Source: JALQTD01 sp965656785
GTDB taxonomy: Bacteria > Bacteroidota > Bacteroidia > Flavobacteriales_D > Sanyastnellaceae
Assembly: GCA_965656785.1 (NCBI GenBank)
Contig: CBFHLY010000018.1
Coordinates: forward strand, 9,504 to 73,503
Length of the DNA: 64,000 nt
Reading direction: 5' to 3'
Shown: positions 23,354 through 31,159 of the stretch, piece after piece
Layout: every line of letters begins with the position of its first letter
How positions within the stretch are numbered: position 1 is the first letter of the stretch
Made by a program: the position numbers and the translations under genes
The notes under the pieces: generated by a model
Seen by the model: only the letters and a program-made list of their open reading frames with translations
Databases searched by the model: none
What the model was told of the DNA's origin: nothing

Positions 23354-24669
23354 GTCAACGAGTCAGTGGTTTGAATGCGGACACGCCGGCGCTCTGCGGC
23401 GCTCGACTCGGTCCACGCGTCCAGCAGCGCATCCCAATACAAGTCCGCCAATACGCGGTACCCGTCCCGGGTGAAGTGGATGCGGTCTGCACGCGCGAAT
23501 CCCGCATCCTTCCAGACCTGAATCGAGCCCAAGCCGCCCATCGCATCGAACAGGTCGAACACCGCCGCTCCCTGCCGCCGGGCCAATTCGAACATGGCCT
23601 CCCGCACCGCAAGGGCCGATGGGTTCGGGCGTCGTCCATAAAAACTGTCTGTATTCGTCAGGTAGAGGAACGCCGTTTCGGGCGCCACGGCGCGGATGCT
23701 GCTTACGAGGCTGTCGTAGCGCTGCGCAAAGGCCTCGGGGTCGAATCGGTCGGCAGGCCCGTGCGCGTCGTTGATGCCGATTCCGAAGATGACCAAATCC
23801 GGAGCGAGCGCTTCCCAATCCCGCGCGAACGCTTCATCCGCGACCCCACGCAGCACGCTGGCCGTGCTCGCTCCGTTGTTTCCGATTTCGTGGTACACCA
23901 ACCCTTCGCACGCACAACTCGGCGATTCCGCCACCAGGCCATGGAGGCGAAACCAGCGCGGTCCTTCCACCGCAGCCGAGTCCAATTCGAACCCGATGAA
24001 CAGCGTGTCAACGGGGACTTCGAATGCCATCCGCCACCCCGATCGTCCCTCCAACGGCGTCACGCTCACACCCGTGTCCGGCCCGTTCCACCGCGGCCTC
24101 ATCCCGTTCGACTCCCCCAGTACGTTCACCACGTCGCTGAAGTACCGGGTCGAATCCGAACGCACCGCAGCGTGCCACCACGTAGCGGAGGCATCGAACG
24201 TGACCGCGCTCAGACCGGTTCCGCCGAACGGTCCTTGGTGGCGACTGCGCGAACACCGATTGCCGCTCCAGCTTCCGGTGAATTCCGTTCGGATTTTGGG
24301 CGGCGTGTTGGTGCCCGCCATCCGATACGGCGCGATGAGCCCCCGGCTGCAGGCGGTTCCCGCCAATTCCAACCAGCGTTGCCGGATTTGGTCCCCCATC
24401 CATCCTGCCTGCACATGCGAGCCGCCAACGTGCACCACCCGCAGGGCGCCGCTTCCGTCCAGCAAGGTTTGCGCCAGCCGCTCGTTCACCTCGTCGAATG
24501 CCGCCCGCCCGCCGGGGAACTGAAGCGCTTGCGGCCGAATCGGCAACGTTCGCAGCAACGTATCGTAACGCCCCGGTGTCCATTCCCACGTACGCATCGG
24601 CGGGCGCTCACTCGACATCAGCGCCAAGCAGATCAACAGGCTCAACAGGGTGATTCGCCTCGGTTTCAT
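23341..24669 (-). CDS. SGNH/GDSL-family hydrolase or acetyltransferase, 442 aa
   Basis: This exported protein (signal or anchor in residues 5-20) has an SGNH catalytic plan: block I reads HVGGSHVQAG (Ser84), block III FGIGIND (Asn300) and block V DRIHF (Asp395, His398). The Ser-containing motif is GGSH rather than GDS, as in several envelope O-acetylesterase/acetyltransferase relatives. The middle of the protein is a beta-rich insert ('GWRMAFEVPVDTLFIGFEL') resembling a carbohydrate-binding module. ATG 24669 overlaps the stop of the upstream SGNH gene by four bases; the longer frame to 25071 is antisense-like sequence inside that gene. It probably acts with the MBOAT protein as a periplasmic acetyl transferase or esterase. 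Confidence 0.88.
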   Translation of the reverse strand: MKPRRITLLSLLICLALMSSERPPMRTWEWTPGRYDTLLRTLPIRPQALQFPGGRAAFDEVNERLAQTLLDGSGALRVVHVGGSHVQAGWMGDQIRQRWLELAGTACSRGLIAPYRMAGTNTPPKIRTEFTGSWSGNRCSRSRHQGPFGGTGLSAVTFDASATWWHAAVRSDSTRYFSDVVNVLGESNGMRPRWNGPDTGVSVTPLEGRSGWRMAFEVPVDTLFIGFELDSAAVEGPRWFRLHGLVAESPSCACEGLVYHEIGNNGASTASVLRGVADEAFARDWEALAPDLVIFGIGINDAHGPADRFDPEAFAQRYDSLVSSIRAVAPETAFLYLTNTDSFYGRRPNPSALAVREAMFELARRQGAAVFDLFDAMGGLGSIQVWKDAGFARADRIHFTRDGYRVLADLYWDALLDAWTESSAAERRRVRIQTTDSLTWKS

Positions 24670-26282
24670 GGGGCAGCAAGTGAATCCGAACCCAACGAAT
24701 CGGCGTCCAATGGAGCGGCCGTCAAAGCCGTCGTCCACAGCCGGTATTCCGCCTCGAACGCCTCCCCGAGCAACGCCCCGATGCGCCGCGCGCCGCGTCC
24801 CGTAAAGTGGATGTGATCCGCGGCCGCAAGCGCGGGTTCGGCGCCCACCCAAGCCGGCATCGAATTCCGCCCCCCCATGACCGCGTAGAGGTCCCAAAAC
24901 AACACGTGCTCTTCCCGTGCCATCGCCAGCATGGCCGCCCGCACGGCGGGCAACAGGGGATACGTGATGTAATTCAGGCCTTCTTTCGTGGACATGTCGG
25001 ACGGTCCGATGAGGACGATGGGCACGCCCGGAAGCGTGGTTTTGAACAGCCGAATTTGTGACGCGAGCCACCGCGCATACTGCCGGGCTTCCGCTTCATC
25101 CTCCACATAAGGCACCGCATTGCCACCGTATTGCAAGAGGACCAAACCCGGATTCAATTGCTCGACCTGTGCCGTCCAATGCGCACGGTCCGCCTTCCTG
25201 AACAGGGTGCCGGAACTGCCGCGCATCGGAACGTTGTGGACCACCACCCCGGTGTCCGCGTAAAAGCCCAGCGCATTCACGTCGGGACCTGGGGCCTCGA
25301 AGCGCACCTGCACTTCACGGCAGGAAGGGGGGAGGGCGACGTGGAGGGCGCTGGCGGTGGTGTCGCCCGTCAACCAGGCTGAGTAATTCGTGGAATCGCA
25401 GCGGATTTGGACCGCTAAACTGTCCCTGTCCAACGGGCCGGCCAATACGTGCAACGAGGCCCACACCCGATTCCGTGCATGTCCCATGTTGCGGGCGCGC
25501 ATGGAAATTGGATCGGTCCACTCGGCTGCGGTGTCGGCAGCGTCCCAGCGGCCGACCGTGGCAAGGATTCCGTATCGGTCGTGCCCGAGGGTCGTGTCGC
25601 GCTTCCCGAAGAGCGTGTGCCGCGTCCACCCCTCGGCCTCGTGCATGAATCCCGGCACCTGCGCCTGGGGAACGGCCGACACCAGCCCCGGCCCCGATCC
25701 GCCCCATCGCCGCTGAAATGCGTGGCGGAGTTCGGACGTGATGCGGTCCCCTTCGATTTGGGAATCGCCGAAGTGCACCACGTGCGTGGCTTGCCCGCCC
25801 ATCGCAGCGGTTTCGAAAAACCGCCAGAGCGCTTGAAATGCTGACGAGTCCCCGATGAACTGCAGGTTGGGGTGCAGGCCCTCGGGCTTCCAAGTTCCCG
25901 CTGCACGCCGCTCCGCCCACGCCCCACTCAGCGCGCGCATGGTGACCACCGAGTCGCCCGGGTGCTCGGCGGCTTCCTGTGTTGCGGTGAGCCAATCGGC
26001 CAAGGCGGGGAGAGGGGCATCCGTTTCAATCGGGGCCAGCTCCATGGAATCCGCTAGCGCCGATTCGTCGGGATACGTCGCGAGCAGTTCCTCCACATCG
26101 GAAGGTTGGACGATGACCAACGCAGAATCGTCCTCCGCGCTCCACTCCGGAAAGGAGAGCAAGGTGGTGTTGCCGACGCGCAGCGACCATCCGCTCCACG
26201 AGGCCAACGCACAGACGGTTCCGACGGAAGCTAGGAAGATCAACGTGCGGCCCAAACCATGGGGAGCGTTCGCAGGGTTCAT
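24666..26282 (-). CDS. SGNH/GDSL-family hydrolase or acetyltransferase, 538 aa
   Basis: This is a second SGNH protein, with an N-terminal membrane anchor or signal (about residues 12-32), an acidic linker (50-120) and a catalytic domain opening with HFGDSQIEGDR (Ser174). Block III appears as QYGGNAV and block V as DHIHF near the C-terminus. Between them lies a jelly-roll-like segment ('SCREVQVRFEAPGPDVNALGFYAD'). The GDSQIEGDR variant is frequent in Bacteroidota operons with MBOAT genes. The start overlaps the LysM gene stop by ATGA, and its own stop overlaps the next SGNH start the same way. Two non-identical SGNH enzymes suggest a transferase/esterase division of labour. Confidence 0.88.
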   Translation of the reverse strand: MNPANAPHGLGRTLIFLASVGTVCALASWSGWSLRVGNTTLLSFPEWSAEDDSALVIVQPSDVEELLATYPDESALADSMELAPIETDAPLPALADWLTATQEAAEHPGDSVVTMRALSGAWAERRAAGTWKPEGLHPNLQFIGDSSAFQALWRFFETAAMGGQATHVVHFGDSQIEGDRITSELRHAFQRRWGGSGPGLVSAVPQAQVPGFMHEAEGWTRHTLFGKRDTTLGHDRYGILATVGRWDAADTAAEWTDPISMRARNMGHARNRVWASLHVLAGPLDRDSLAVQIRCDSTNYSAWLTGDTTASALHVALPPSCREVQVRFEAPGPDVNALGFYADTGVVVHNVPMRGSSGTLFRKADRAHWTAQVEQLNPGLVLLQYGGNAVPYVEDEAEARQYARWLASQIRLFKTTLPGVPIVLIGPSDMSTKEGLNYITYPLLPAVRAAMLAMAREEHVLFWDLYAVMGGRNSMPAWVGAEPALAAADHIHFTGRGARRIGALLGEAFEAEYRLWTTALTAAPLDADSLGSDSLAAP

Positions 26283-27652
26283 GGAAAGGGAATGCGCAAG
26301 GTGGCCCCAGCGAGCAGGGGCTCGGCGTTGGGGTTGAGTTCGAGGATGGCGTCAACGGTGGTGCCGGGGTACATTCGGCTGATGCTCCAGAGGGTTTGGC
26401 CCGATTCTACGGTGTGGACGGTGTAGCGTCCGGAAGTTGGGCCGCGCGGGTCGGCCTTCGTCGCGTCGATGACGCCTCGGATTTCCAGGGTTTGGCCGAT
26501 TTGAATGAGGTCCGTCTTGAGCCCGTTCCATTCCTTGATTTCGCGGACGGTGACCCCGTAGCGCCGGGCAATGAGTCCCAGCACGTCGCCGCTGCTGACG
26601 CGGTGTTCGGTCGTGGAGGATTGGCTGTAATCGGCAAAGCTGTGCGGCGTCCAGGCACTCCAGTCGATTTCCCCGAGTTGTTGGGCCAAATCCCGTGGCA
26701 ACCGCACCTCCGCCGCTTCCCACGCTTCACAGTCCACTTCGGTCCCCGTCCACCACGGCAAATACGTGCGTTGGGCCCGCCGATCCAACCCCGCCCATTC
26801 GACCAACGCCACCCGATCCACCGGCCCGGGACACGGCACCTGCTCCCACGTCGAAAAGTCCTCCACCCAAGCCACGGTGGTGCGGTCCCGCTCCAAGTTC
26901 TCCCAAAGCCTCGCTACCACCCGATAAAGGGTGAGCCACTCGTCTAAGGCCGAATCTTCGCCCGGTGTTCCGCTCCAATTCCGCGCATACCCCGGACCCT
27001 TCACGTACGCCACCAGCACGCGGTGCGGCTCCGCTGGAAACCGCTCGGCCAAAACGGCCAATTGCGTCACCGCGGCCTCGGTGCAGAGGTTCACATACAT
27101 GCGGGGGTCGGTGCCGGGTTGGGTGAAGTCGAGAAGGATTTGGGCAGAAGGCCAATCCAACGCCCACAACCCCGCACGGTCGCCCGGGCCTTCATAGGCG
27201 TAATCGAATCCGGTCAACAACGCAGGCAGCCAGGCGAACGAACGTGGCAGCCCTGCAGCTTCGACTAGGGGTTGGATTTCAGGCAGGTACAAGTCAGCCA
27301 ACGCGGCAAGCACTTGCCACCGGTGCATCCCGTCGGAAAGCAACGCCTGCACGGCCCGATCCTCTAAATCGGGGAGGTTCTCCCAAGCGAGCAACCGGTT
27401 CTCAAGGGCATCGAGCTCACCGATTTCTTGCGCCAAATGCGGCACCGCGCCGTTCACGAACGCATCGGGATGGCGTTCAGCAAAACCCGCAAAGTCAGGG
27501 TAGCCCGCGCGCTGGTCAATGAGTTGGACCCATCGCGTCAAGTCGGGCTGACTCCGAAGCACGCAAGTCGCCAGGACGCAGGCCGCCAGCAGCACGTACC
27601 GGTGCCGTGCTAATTGTTTGGGTGCCAAATCAGTGGGCGTTTTTTCGCGCAT
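26279..27652 (-). CDS. LysM protein with degenerate MltD-like transglycosylase domain
   Basis: The 457-residue exported protein has a membrane anchor or signal at 19-33 and a lytic-transglycosylase-like helical region (about 80-260). Two LysM peptidoglycan-binding modules follow, at roughly 351-394 and 412-457. In MltD-type enzymes the catalytic glutamate lies in LPxVESxF followed by AGLWQ; here the matching stretch is LPALLTGF (142-149) followed by AGLW (160-163), so the glutamate position is Leu146. The fold appears retained but catalysis is probably lost, leaving a peptidoglycan-binding or targeting factor. First gene of the four-gene operon with two SGNH proteins and an MBOAT acyltransferase. 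No strong promoter box was found immediately upstream. Confidence 0.85.
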   Translation of the reverse strand: MREKTPTDLAPKQLARHRYVLLAACVLATCVLRSQPDLTRWVQLIDQRAGYPDFAGFAERHPDAFVNGAVPHLAQEIGELDALENRLLAWENLPDLEDRAVQALLSDGMHRWQVLAALADLYLPEIQPLVEAAGLPRSFAWLPALLTGFDYAYEGPGDRAGLWALDWPSAQILLDFTQPGTDPRMYVNLCTEAAVTQLAVLAERFPAEPHRVLVAYVKGPGYARNWSGTPGEDSALDEWLTLYRVVARLWENLERDRTTVAWVEDFSTWEQVPCPGPVDRVALVEWAGLDRRAQRTYLPWWTGTEVDCEAWEAAEVRLPRDLAQQLGEIDWSAWTPHSFADYSQSSTTEHRVSSGDVLGLIARRYGVTVREIKEWNGLKTDLIQIGQTLEIRGVIDATKADPRGPTSGRYTVHTVESGQTLWSISRMYPGTTVDAILELNPNAEPLLAGATLRIPFP

Positions 27653-27757
27653 TGGTTTAAAAGAGTTGGAATAACATTTGGATTATTCAGAACGAATTTT
27701 TGCGGAGTTAATAAAGCTATTCGTCGAATTTATGTTGCTTATGCACGGGGGGTGATT

Positions 27758-27765
27758 TACTTTAG
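27758..27765 (+). promoter_or_regulatory. Promoter for the candidate small RNA
   Basis: TACTTTAG resembles TAnnTTTG with one mismatch. A GTTG at 27734-27737 lies 20 bases upstream, within the usual -33/-7 spacing for this phylum. Confidence 0.4.
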
Positions 27766-27768
27766 CAG

Positions 27769-27853
27769 CTGGGTCTTTGAACGACATGTTCATGGAGGAC
27801 CTAGTTGTGAATCGTAATGGAGTGTTGGCAACGGCCGACACTCCATTCTTATT
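27769..27853 (+). ncRNA. Candidate structured small RNA, about 85 nt
   Basis: Two consecutive hairpins follow a plus-strand promoter-like element. Hairpin 1 (27769-27804) pairs CTGGGTCT with GGACCTAG over 8 base pairs, including G-U pairs, and encloses a second helix TGAAC/GTTCA. Hairpin 2 (27816-27847) is a 14-base-pair stem with a tetraloop, followed by CTTATTT, as in an intrinsic terminator. An 11-base single-stranded linker joins them. No family is recognised, and the strand is inferred from the promoter box. The alternative is that the second hairpin merely ends the minus-strand metalloprotease transcript. Confidence 0.45.
27816..27847. terminator. Strong 14-bp hairpin, probable bidirectional terminator
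   Basis: AATGGAGTGTTGGC pairs with GCCGACACTCCATT through a four-base AACG loop; only one pair is G-U. On the plus strand it is followed by CTTATTT. On the minus strand it begins 10 bases after the metalloprotease stop codon, so it may terminate both transcripts. Confidence 0.65.
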
Positions 27854-27857
27854 TACA

Positions 27858-30398
27858 TCAAGGCTCTAAAACCTGGTCAATCACGTGCACCACATGGGCG
27901 CGGTGTGCGGCGGTCAAGCCATCCCCTCGAGGAGCTGACTTCAGTTGCGTTCGGATTCTCATCAACGTGGCGAACATCATGGATTGTGCAATCGGACTCG
28001 TCTTTTTCTCCTCCGAATACGCGCGCGAAAGCCGGGTGATGTATTCCAGTTGGAGCTGTTGCCTAAACGTGTTGACATTTCCCTTCAAATCCGCTGCGAA
28101 GATGGCGTCGGTGAGTTCGTCCATGTAGGCGTCGAGTCCGTATTCGTTGCCATAGGTGCTTGCATCGATGATTCGCTGAAGCACACGGGGGTGCAGGAGG
28201 TGATCCAGGACGCGCTTCTGGGCCGTGAGCACGCGGGCATGAATTTTTGGATCCTCGGGTTCGCTGAAGTAACCAAATCCGCGTCGCTGATCCTGCAAGT
28301 AAGCGTACAACGTGGATTCCGCGTCGAACGCATCCGGGGCGAATGCGTAGGTGGTCAGGGCTTGCATGGCTGCGCGTTGGTCGGCGGCGGAAACGGGCGT
28401 CAACGGGGGTGCGTCCAATTGATCGGGGCGCGCTCGGTGGTAGCGAACGCCTCCGATTTGGCGTGACATGATGCCCAATTGCGTGGCGTACTCCGCCGTC
28501 AGCGTCAGGAACGCCTTCCGGACCAGCGCATGGTTCTCGGCGTCGTCGCCGGCATACTCCTCGCGCAACGTGGGCAGCAGTTCCCGAACCAAATCGCAAC
28601 GGGCCGCAGCATAGGCCACCGGGTCGCTCGACAAATCGTAAATGTTGACGTCCGGGTTCATGCCGCCCCCAGGCCTCCGCATGTCATCGGCATCGTTGCC
28701 GAAGCGCAGCGTGGGGTCCGTGGACCGCTCGAGCAAGGCAGGCAGGGCCGATTCGTCAGGGGAGTAGCCGTAGGCGATGGCCCAGCGGTCGTAAGGTCCG
28801 GGTTCATCGTCGTAGAATTTGGAATGCGTGGCCGGGTCACCGGTGAAGTGAATCGCCGGATAATCCATCACGCTGTTGCTCAGCCCCGACTGCATCACCA
28901 CTTCAGGGTCCATCAGTTCTTCGAAGGAATGCAAGGTGGTGCCCGCCATGTTGTGGCTCAACCCCAAGGTGTGGCCCACTTCATGGAGCACCAAACGGTG
29001 CAGCGTTTCCCGGGTGAATTGTTCCTTCAATTCTTCGCTCAGCCCGGCAGCGCGCAACACCGCTGCGCCCAACAGCGTTTGCTGCGCTTGCGCCGCTCCC
29101 GCATCGCACCGGTGCATCCATTCAGCAAAGGCGGCTCGGCTGTCCGGCTCGTCTTCCATCATGCCAGCCGTTTCGAACACCTCGGCGCGCCAAAGCCGCC
29201 CAACCATGCCGCCCCATTCCAACATGATGTCCGCCCCGAGGATTTCACCCGTTCGGGGGTTCACGAAACTCGGGCCGTACCCCGAATACTGCGGGCGAGG
29301 AGACGAGGTCCAACGCAACACATTGTACCGGATGTCGCCCGCGTCCCAAGTGGCAGTATCGGGCTGCATGCGCACTTCCACCGCGTTCCGCAATCCGACC
29401 GCCTCGAACGCCTGGTTCCACTTTTCTACCCCCGATCGGATGAGGTCGCGGTATTCGATGGGCGTGGTGTTCTCCATCCACCAAACGACGGGCTTCACGA
29501 CGTCAGAAACCGCCGCGTTGGGATCTTGTTTTTCCAACCGCCACCGGTGAATCACGTCAGCCCACGGAATCGGATCGTCGGTCGTCTTGTCTTCGATGCG
29601 GGTCGTGAAGTAGCCCACGCGCTCGTCTTCGCGTCGCGGAATGAATCCGGGCTCCGGCACTTCGATGAGGGCGTGCCGGTACTTCACGGAGACGACCCGA
29701 CCGTCCACCACAGCGGCTCCTCCCGCAGCGGGTTTGGGGTTGTCGTACACGTATTCCACCTCGAGCTCGGTGTTCTCAGGGAAGTTGATGATGGCCGTGA
29801 TCTTGGATTTGTCGTCGTTCAGTTTGCCCAAAACGGTTTTGCCTTCCCGCTGCGGCTTCACCGCTTGCATGTGCTCGGTGAGGAACAGTTCGTCTCCGCT
29901 GATGAGGCATCCCCGTTCAGGGTCTTCCGCGTCGATGCTGATGCTGGCCAAAACCGGTGTGTTCAAATTGGCCTCAGCCGCCCGGCTCAAAGGCGACGCC
30001 TCGTCGAAGTAATAGGACGTGTTCGCCGCGTGCACCTCGATGCGATCGAAGTGGCGTTCAAATCGGATGATCTTCGACCCGCGGTAACTGCCCCGCGTCA
30101 GGCCGGACTCCGAGACGCCATCGCTCACTTGCGAAAAGTAGATGAACTCGCGGCCGAGCATGGAATCGGGGATCAGCACATGCGACGCTCCGGTCAGCGT
30201 GTCCTGGAAAACTGTGAACAACCCCGCATGGGCGATGGCGTGTTCCGTCAGGTCTTCGATGGTTTTTTTTCCTTTCTTATCCCCTTTGGTCGACGCGTTT
30301 TCGGTGGCATCGGAAGGGCGTTTTCGCCGTTGGGCGTGGCTTTCAGAAGGAAGGATAGCGACGAAAAGCGCCGCGAGAAGAAGGGCGGTGATGCGCAT
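27858..30398 (-). CDS. Secreted zinc metalloprotease (DUF5117/DUF5118 family)
   Basis: This 846-residue exported protein has a signal peptide ending at S-H-A-Q (about residue 22) and a short basic, low-complexity linker. It then carries the large beta-rich N-terminal part of Bacteroidota zinc-dependent metalloproteases. The metzincin-type zinc site HEVGHTLGLSH spans 472-482, giving ligands His472, His476 and His482 and catalytic Glu473, and a Met-turn-like 'SVMDYPA' follows. Length and domain order match the DUF5117-DUF4953-containing proteases. It probably degrades proteins in the periplasm or outside the cell. A strong hairpin follows the stop codon; the promoter is divergent from a T9SS cargo gene. 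Confidence 0.93.
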   Translation of the reverse strand: MRITALLLAALFVAILPSESHAQRRKRPSDATENASTKGDKKGKKTIEDLTEHAIAHAGLFTVFQDTLTGASHVLIPDSMLGREFIYFSQVSDGVSESGLTRGSYRGSKIIRFERHFDRIEVHAANTSYYFDEASPLSRAAEANLNTPVLASISIDAEDPERGCLISGDELFLTEHMQAVKPQREGKTVLGKLNDDKSKITAIINFPENTELEVEYVYDNPKPAAGGAAVVDGRVVSVKYRHALIEVPEPGFIPRREDERVGYFTTRIEDKTTDDPIPWADVIHRWRLEKQDPNAAVSDVVKPVVWWMENTTPIEYRDLIRSGVEKWNQAFEAVGLRNAVEVRMQPDTATWDAGDIRYNVLRWTSSPRPQYSGYGPSFVNPRTGEILGADIMLEWGGMVGRLWRAEVFETAGMMEDEPDSRAAFAEWMHRCDAGAAQAQQTLLGAAVLRAAGLSEELKEQFTRETLHRLVLHEVGHTLGLSHNMAGTTLHSFEELMDPEVVMQSGLSNSVMDYPAIHFTGDPATHSKFYDDEPGPYDRWAIAYGYSPDESALPALLERSTDPTLRFGNDADDMRRPGGGMNPDVNIYDLSSDPVAYAAARCDLVRELLPTLREEYAGDDAENHALVRKAFLTLTAEYATQLGIMSRQIGGVRYHRARPDQLDAPPLTPVSAADQRAAMQALTTYAFAPDAFDAESTLYAYLQDQRRGFGYFSEPEDPKIHARVLTAQKRVLDHLLHPRVLQRIIDASTYGNEYGLDAYMDELTDAIFAADLKGNVNTFRQQLQLEYITRLSRAYSEEKKTSPIAQSMMFATLMRIRTQLKSAPRGDGLTAAHRAHVVHVIDQVLEP

Positions 30399-30415
30399 GG
30401 CTTGCAGATTTCAGC

Positions 30416-30423
30416 CCAAATTA
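30416..30423 (-). promoter_or_regulatory. -7 box for the metalloprotease gene
   Basis: The minus strand reads TAATTTGG, 17 bases upstream of the ATG at 30398. Confidence 0.42.
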
Positions 30424-30466
30424 CGCCGCCCCCCTTCACCGACCAAGACCTGCCGCGTCCTCGACG

Positions 30467-30474
30467 TATCTTCC
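30467..30474 (+). promoter_or_regulatory. -7 box for the 226 aa T9SS cargo gene
   Basis: TATCTTCC is followed by four bases and the ATG at 30479. Confidence 0.42.
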
Positions 30475-30478
30475 CTGC

Positions 30479-31159
30479 ATGAAGTTCGGGTTTTTGGCAT
30501 TCGGGTTGTTCGTCGCCGTCGGGCTGGCTTCGGGCCAAGCACCCGACTATTGGTTCCATCCGGATACCGTGGTTGAGGCCGATTTGCCATTGGACAGCAC
30601 CGTGCTGGTGGTCCAGGTGGATTACGGCGATGCGGCCGCTGCCGATTCGGTGGTTTGGGCGTGGAAGCGGGTGACGTGGTCGGCGCCCGAAGGCTGGACC
30701 GTCGATGCGTGCGATCCCACCGTTTGTCATACGGGCGTTCCGTCGAGTGCAACGCAGCTACCCCTGGCGGCCGATGCGTCCTCATTCCTCAAGTTTCTCC
30801 TTTCTTCGCGGGGCATTCCGGGGCAGGCTGTGGGCACGTTTTGGGTCTTTCCCCAAGGCCAAATCGAACACCACCTCACCCTGCACTTCACCTTCACCGC
30901 CGGCCCCTTGGACGCCCGTCCGGTGCTCCACACCCCGACCGTCCGCGCCCACCCGAACCCGACAACCGGTCCCCTCCAATGGAGCCAGTCCGCGCCGGCC
31001 TCGGGCACTTGGTCGCTCCACAGCCCCACCGGACGGTTGCTCGAAACGGGCCGATTCCCGGCCGCTCCCGACCTCACGAATCGGCCATCCGGCACCTACC
31101 TGTTGAATCCCGGCGACGGGCATTGCGCCTTTCCCATCTTGAAAACCGACACCCCATGA
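30479..31159 (+). CDS. Small secreted protein with T9SS-type C-terminal tail
   Basis: This 226-residue protein has a signal peptide ending near L-A-S-G-Q, a ~120-residue beta-rich domain with a Cys pair (DACDPTVCH), and a C-terminal sorting tail opening with 'AHPNPTTGPLQWS', the PNPTxG hallmark of T9SS CTDs. The usual C-terminal basic end is less clear. Its stop overlaps the ATG of the C25 peptidase gene by four bases (ATGA), so the two proteins are probably made together. It could be an inhibitor, chaperone or co-factor of the peptidase; nothing in the sequence decides this. Confidence 0.82.
   Translation: MKFGFLAFGLFVAVGLASGQAPDYWFHPDTVVEADLPLDSTVLVVQVDYGDAAAADSVVWAWKRVTWSAPEGWTVDACDPTVCHTGVPSSATQLPLAADASSFLKFLLSSRGIPGQAVGTFWVFPQGQIEHHLTLHFTFTAGPLDARPVLHTPTVRAHPNPTTGPLQWSQSAPASGTWSLHSPTGRLLETGRFPAAPDLTNRPSGTYLLNPGDGHCAFPILKTDTP

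Larger units (their letters stand above)
27653..27857. other. AT-rich intergenic region, 205 bases
   Basis: This is the longest gap without a protein gene and is visibly richer in A/T than its surroundings. It separates two minus-strand genes and holds the promoter of the LysM operon (not resolved by eye) plus a plus-strand promoter-like element, two hairpins and a candidate small RNA, listed separately. A 67-codon plus-strand frame (27614-27817) crosses it but lacks any recognisable feature. Confidence 0.7.

Noticed and set aside
21932..23374. 480-codon plus-strand frame opposite the MBOAT gene
   Set aside because: Its Pro/Glu/Arg/His-rich composition is the complement of hydrophobic codons; the MBOAT frame has all family motifs.
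27614..27817. 67-codon plus-strand frame in the AT-rich intergenic region
   Set aside because: It starts inside the LysM gene's 5' end, crosses the candidate RNA promoter and first hairpin, and has no signal, lipobox or membrane pattern consistent with a real small protein.
28479..30482. 667-codon plus-strand frame opposite the metalloprotease
   Set aside because: It is antisense to the HEVGH-containing protease, rich in Arg/His/Val, with no signal or domain.
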